Shown one piece after another: positions 21,244 to 23,548 of a stretch of 23,548 nt of DNA; within the stretch, counting starts at the first letter, position 1, and each line of letters begins with the position of its first letter. The notes under the pieces are model-generated. The model ran no database searches. It worked only from the letters and a program-made list of their open reading frames with translations, and had not been told where the DNA came from. The position numbers and the translations under genes are program-made. Source of the DNA: an uncultured Bacilli bacterium (GTDB taxonomy: Bacteria > Bacillota_I > Bacilli_A > RF39 > UBA660); assembly GCA_910587535.1 (NCBI GenBank), contig CAJUKM010000021.1:581-24128 (forward strand), given 5' to 3'.

Positions 21244-23322
21244 TTATAGTTTAACTATACTTTTATGATTTTTTTTGATTTTTTTTAGTCCCGATTTGAA
21301 TGCGACATCTATGATATCTCCATTCACATTTATGATGACACCATGACCAAATGTTTCGTGATCTATTAAGTCGCCACTTTTTAAATCGTTTTCTTCTTCA
21401 CTGTAGTATTCTTTGCTACTGCCTCCCATTAGTACTTTTTCAGAAAGAGCATTTTTCTTTATCAAAGATTCATCTATTTCATCTATAAATCTGCTAGGTA
21501 TGTTAGCAGTTTCTTTACCATACAAGAGTCTTCTTTTGGCATTCGTAATATATAATATATCTCTTGCTCTAGTTATTCCGACATAGCAAAGACGACGCTC
21601 CTCATCTAGACCACCATCTTCTAACATAGAATTAGTATGAGGGAAAAGCCCTTCTTCCATCCCGACTAAAAATACTACGTCGAATTCGAGACCCTTAGCG
21701 CTGTGAAGAGTCATGAGTGTGACGGCATCGTCGACCTTAGTCGTTTTATCAGCATCGCTCATGAGACCTATTTCTCCTAAAAAGTCGTTTAAATCTGTCG
21801 TCCCAGTGCGATCTTCAAAAGCTCGAGTCAAACTCTTAAATTCCATTAAGTTATCTAATCTGATGTCGCTTTCAAGTGTTTTATCGTTTTCATAAAACAT
21901 CTTCATTCCGGACTTTTCTACAACAAAGTCGATCAGGTCTGTAAGAGTATGCTCACTTAAATAAGTCTTCATCTCTTCTATTAAGATCTTAAATTCGTAT
22001 TCTTTTTTCGAATTTAAGCACTCAAAAATTGGCTTACCACTAGAGAGACTTTCAATTTCTATTTTGTTAACAGCTGTTTCTCCTATTCCTCTTTTAGGAG
22101 TATTGATACATCTTCTAAAACTGACTAGATCATCTGTATTGTTTATGAGTTTCAAATACGCAACGAGATCTTTTATCTCTTTACGATTTAAGTAACTAAA
22201 ACCACCAAAAATTCTATATGGAACGTTTGCACTTAAAAGGTTTTCTTCTATTATACGTGATTGAGCATTCGTCCTATATAGTATTGCAAAACTGTTATAA
22301 GAATTATAAGTAGAAAGAAGTTTACCTATCTCATCTATCACTAATTTTATCTCATGTGAACCGTCATAAGCTCTTAAATAGTTGACTGCTTCGCCATCTT
22401 TGCGTTCACTCCAAAGACTCAAATCTTTCTTCTCCTTGTTATTTTTTATTACACTGTTTGCAGCATCTAATATTATCTGTGTACTTCTATAATTTTGCTC
22501 GAGTTTTATTATTGTAGCATCCCTAAAATCGTTTTCAAAATTCAAAATGTTTCGATAATCCGCTTGTCTAAAACTATATATCGATTGATTCATATCACCT
22601 ACGACGAAGATATTCTGATATTTTAAGGAGAGCAACTTAGTTAGTTTATATTGGACAGGATTGGTATCTTGATATTCATCTACTAATATATACGGATAAT
22701 GATCTTGATAATTTTCTAAAATCTCCGGTTTTTCGATAAACAATCTCACTGGTTTTAAAAGAAGATCGTCAAAATCAAGGGCATTGCTTCTTTTTAATGT
22801 GGCTTCATATTCTTTATAGACCTCTATTACGATTTTATCGATAGGAGTCCTCATAGTTTTTTTAATCTCTTCAAAACTCACCATCTCATTTTTCAAGAAA
22901 CTTATCTTATTTTTAATATAATTCGGACTAAACTTCTTCGAATCCAAATTCCTCTGTTTCAATATTTTCTTTATAATACTTACCTGATCGTCAGAATCGA
23001 TAATAGTAAAGTTTTTAGAAAGCCCTACCTCATAAGCATTTTCTCTTATAATTTTGAGTCCAAAAGAGTGAAATGTTCCAATAAAAGTTCTCGTCTCACC
23101 CACCATGCTTTTTACTCTTTCTCGCATCTCGAAACCAGCCTTATTGGTAAAAGTAATTGCAAGAATGTTGTAATCTCTTACCCCATTCTCTAAAAGGTTA
23201 GCTATTCTGCTAGTCAAAACCTTTGTCTTACCAGATCCTGCACCGGCCATGACTAAACACGGACCTTCGAAGTGTTTAACGGCTTTTAGTTGCATGTCGT
23301 TTAAACTGTCTAAATATTTCAT
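21244..23322 (-). CDS. pcrA: ATP-dependent DNA helicase PcrA (UvrD family)
   Basis: A 692-aa superfamily 1A helicase that unwinds DNA 3' to 5' in repair and plasmid replication. Visible motifs: Q motif LNDMQLKAV (7-15), Walker A AGAGSGKT (26-33), TFTNKAGFEMRERV, GTFHSFGLKIIRE, Walker B VDEYQDTN (214-221), VGDMNQSIYSFRQAD (241-255), LEQNYRST, TLHSAKGLEFDVVFLVGMEEGLFP, and ERRLCYVGITRARD. The C-terminal tail (SGDLIDHETFGHGVIINV...) is the Tudor-like domain found in PcrA, which contacts RNA polymerase, and separates PcrA from plain UvrD or Rep. The start at 23322 follows GGAGG at 4 bases. An extended -10 promoter is directly upstream, and ligA follows in the same transcript. Confidence 0.98.
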   Translation of the reverse strand: MKYLDSLNDMQLKAVKHFEGPCLVMAGAGSGKTKVLTSRIANLLENGVRDYNILAITFTNKAGFEMRERVKSMVGETRTFIGTFHSFGLKIIRENAYEVGLSKNFTIIDSDDQVSIIKKILKQRNLDSKKFSPNYIKNKISFLKNEMVSFEEIKKTMRTPIDKIVIEVYKEYEATLKRSNALDFDDLLLKPVRLFIEKPEILENYQDHYPYILVDEYQDTNPVQYKLTKLLSLKYQNIFVVGDMNQSIYSFRQADYRNILNFENDFRDATIIKLEQNYRSTQIILDAANSVIKNNKEKKDLSLWSERKDGEAVNYLRAYDGSHEIKLVIDEIGKLLSTYNSYNSFAILYRTNAQSRIIEENLLSANVPYRIFGGFSYLNRKEIKDLVAYLKLINNTDDLVSFRRCINTPKRGIGETAVNKIEIESLSSGKPIFECLNSKKEYEFKILIEEMKTYLSEHTLTDLIDFVVEKSGMKMFYENDKTLESDIRLDNLMEFKSLTRAFEDRTGTTDLNDFLGEIGLMSDADKTTKVDDAVTLMTLHSAKGLEFDVVFLVGMEEGLFPHTNSMLEDGGLDEERRLCYVGITRARDILYITNAKRRLLYGKETANIPSRFIDEIDESLIKKNALSEKVLMGGSSKEYYSEEENDLKSGDLIDHETFGHGVIINVNGDIIDVAFKSGLKKIKKNHKSIVKL

Positions 23323-23347
23323 ATTGCCTCCACTATCACTTACTAAA

Positions 23348-23382
23348 ATTATACCAAATCGAAATGAGTTTTTAAATAAAAG
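23348..23382 (-). promoter_or_regulatory. Extended -10 promoter of pcrA-ligA
   Basis: Minus strand TGGTATAAT (23348-23356), a perfect -10 with the TGn extension. The -35 region, 17 bases upstream, is poor (TTTAAA), as is common with extended -10 promoters. Confidence 0.65.
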
Positions 23383-23441
23383 TTGAAATATTTGATTATA
23401 AGTCTTTATTTTAAGTTATATATGCAATATTTTTAGAATAT

Positions 23442-23460
23442 TTTACTACCAATTTACTAC
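23442..23460. repeat. Two TTTACTAC direct repeats, 11-base phasing
   Basis: TTTACTAC occurs at 23442-23449 and 23453-23460, one helical turn apart, in the AT-rich gene-free end of the window (23357-23548) upstream of the pcrA promoter. AAGTAGAAA words also occur twice near the window end. No gene is visible in this end region. Confidence 0.5.
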
Positions 23461-23548
23461 TTTTGAGAACAAAAATATAAGAAATTATAAAAATGCTAAA
23501 TTACAAGTAGAAACCGGAAATTTGTGAAAAAAAGTAGAAAAACGACTA

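Noticed and set aside
1..23548. CRISPR array or rRNA genes
   Set aside because: No regularly spaced repeats with unique spacers and no rRNA-like conserved stretches were seen.

Overview
The window reads as a low-GC Bacillota (Firmicutes) chromosome segment carrying the end of an integrated mobile element. Evidence for the host: very AT-rich sequence, strong AGGAGG-type ribosome binding sites, a pcrA-ligA gene pair as in Bacilli, a tRNA-Gly with an encoded CCA, and sigma-A-like promoters with 17-base spacers. TGA is used as a stop (ABC permease), so this is not the mycoplasma code. A VanZ-family protein and a WecG/TagA-type glycosyltransferase suggest a cell with a glycopolymer-bearing envelope. 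Species cannot be named from this sequence. Every convincing gene lies on the minus strand, so transcription runs from high to low coordinates.

Region 1 (about 1-3325) is a mobile element, cut by the window start. It holds the N-terminal part of a likely Mob/Pre-type relaxase, a 70-aa unknown protein, a roughly 360-base spacer full of inverted repeats (candidate transfer origin), a 644-aa large serine recombinase with an unusual C-terminal extension, and a 91-aa unknown protein. The recombinase has its own promoter and a 5' leader with a terminator-like hairpin crossed by a possible 16-codon leader peptide. I found no TCGA tetranucleotide in this region, although it is common in the rest of the window.

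Region 2 (3326-7371) holds a tRNA-Gly(UCC) with its own promoter and terminator, tex (RNA-binding transcription accessory protein), and a 502-aa single-pass membrane protein of unknown function.

Region 3 (7371-11293) holds gltX (glutamyl-tRNA synthetase), an independent phosphoglycerate mutase homologue that has lost many catalytic residues, and a small membrane-anchored protein. The last has no good start codon in frame; the well-placed ATG is one frame away, joined by a T TTA AAA slippery heptamer.

Region 4 (11347-16168) is an envelope cluster: a WecG/TagA glycosyltransferase, an ABC ATPase and its FtsX-type permease in one tightly packed operon, preceded by a VanZ-family membrane protein with its own promoter.

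Region 5 (16182-19178) holds a three-LysM protein without signal peptide, a 367-aa membrane-anchored protein, a PH-domain-like protein and a membrane-anchored thioredoxin-fold protein, with an intrinsic terminator inside the series. Region 6 (19246-23548) is the DNA-repair operon pcrA-ligA with an extended -10 promoter, then an AT-rich gene-free end containing phased direct repeats.
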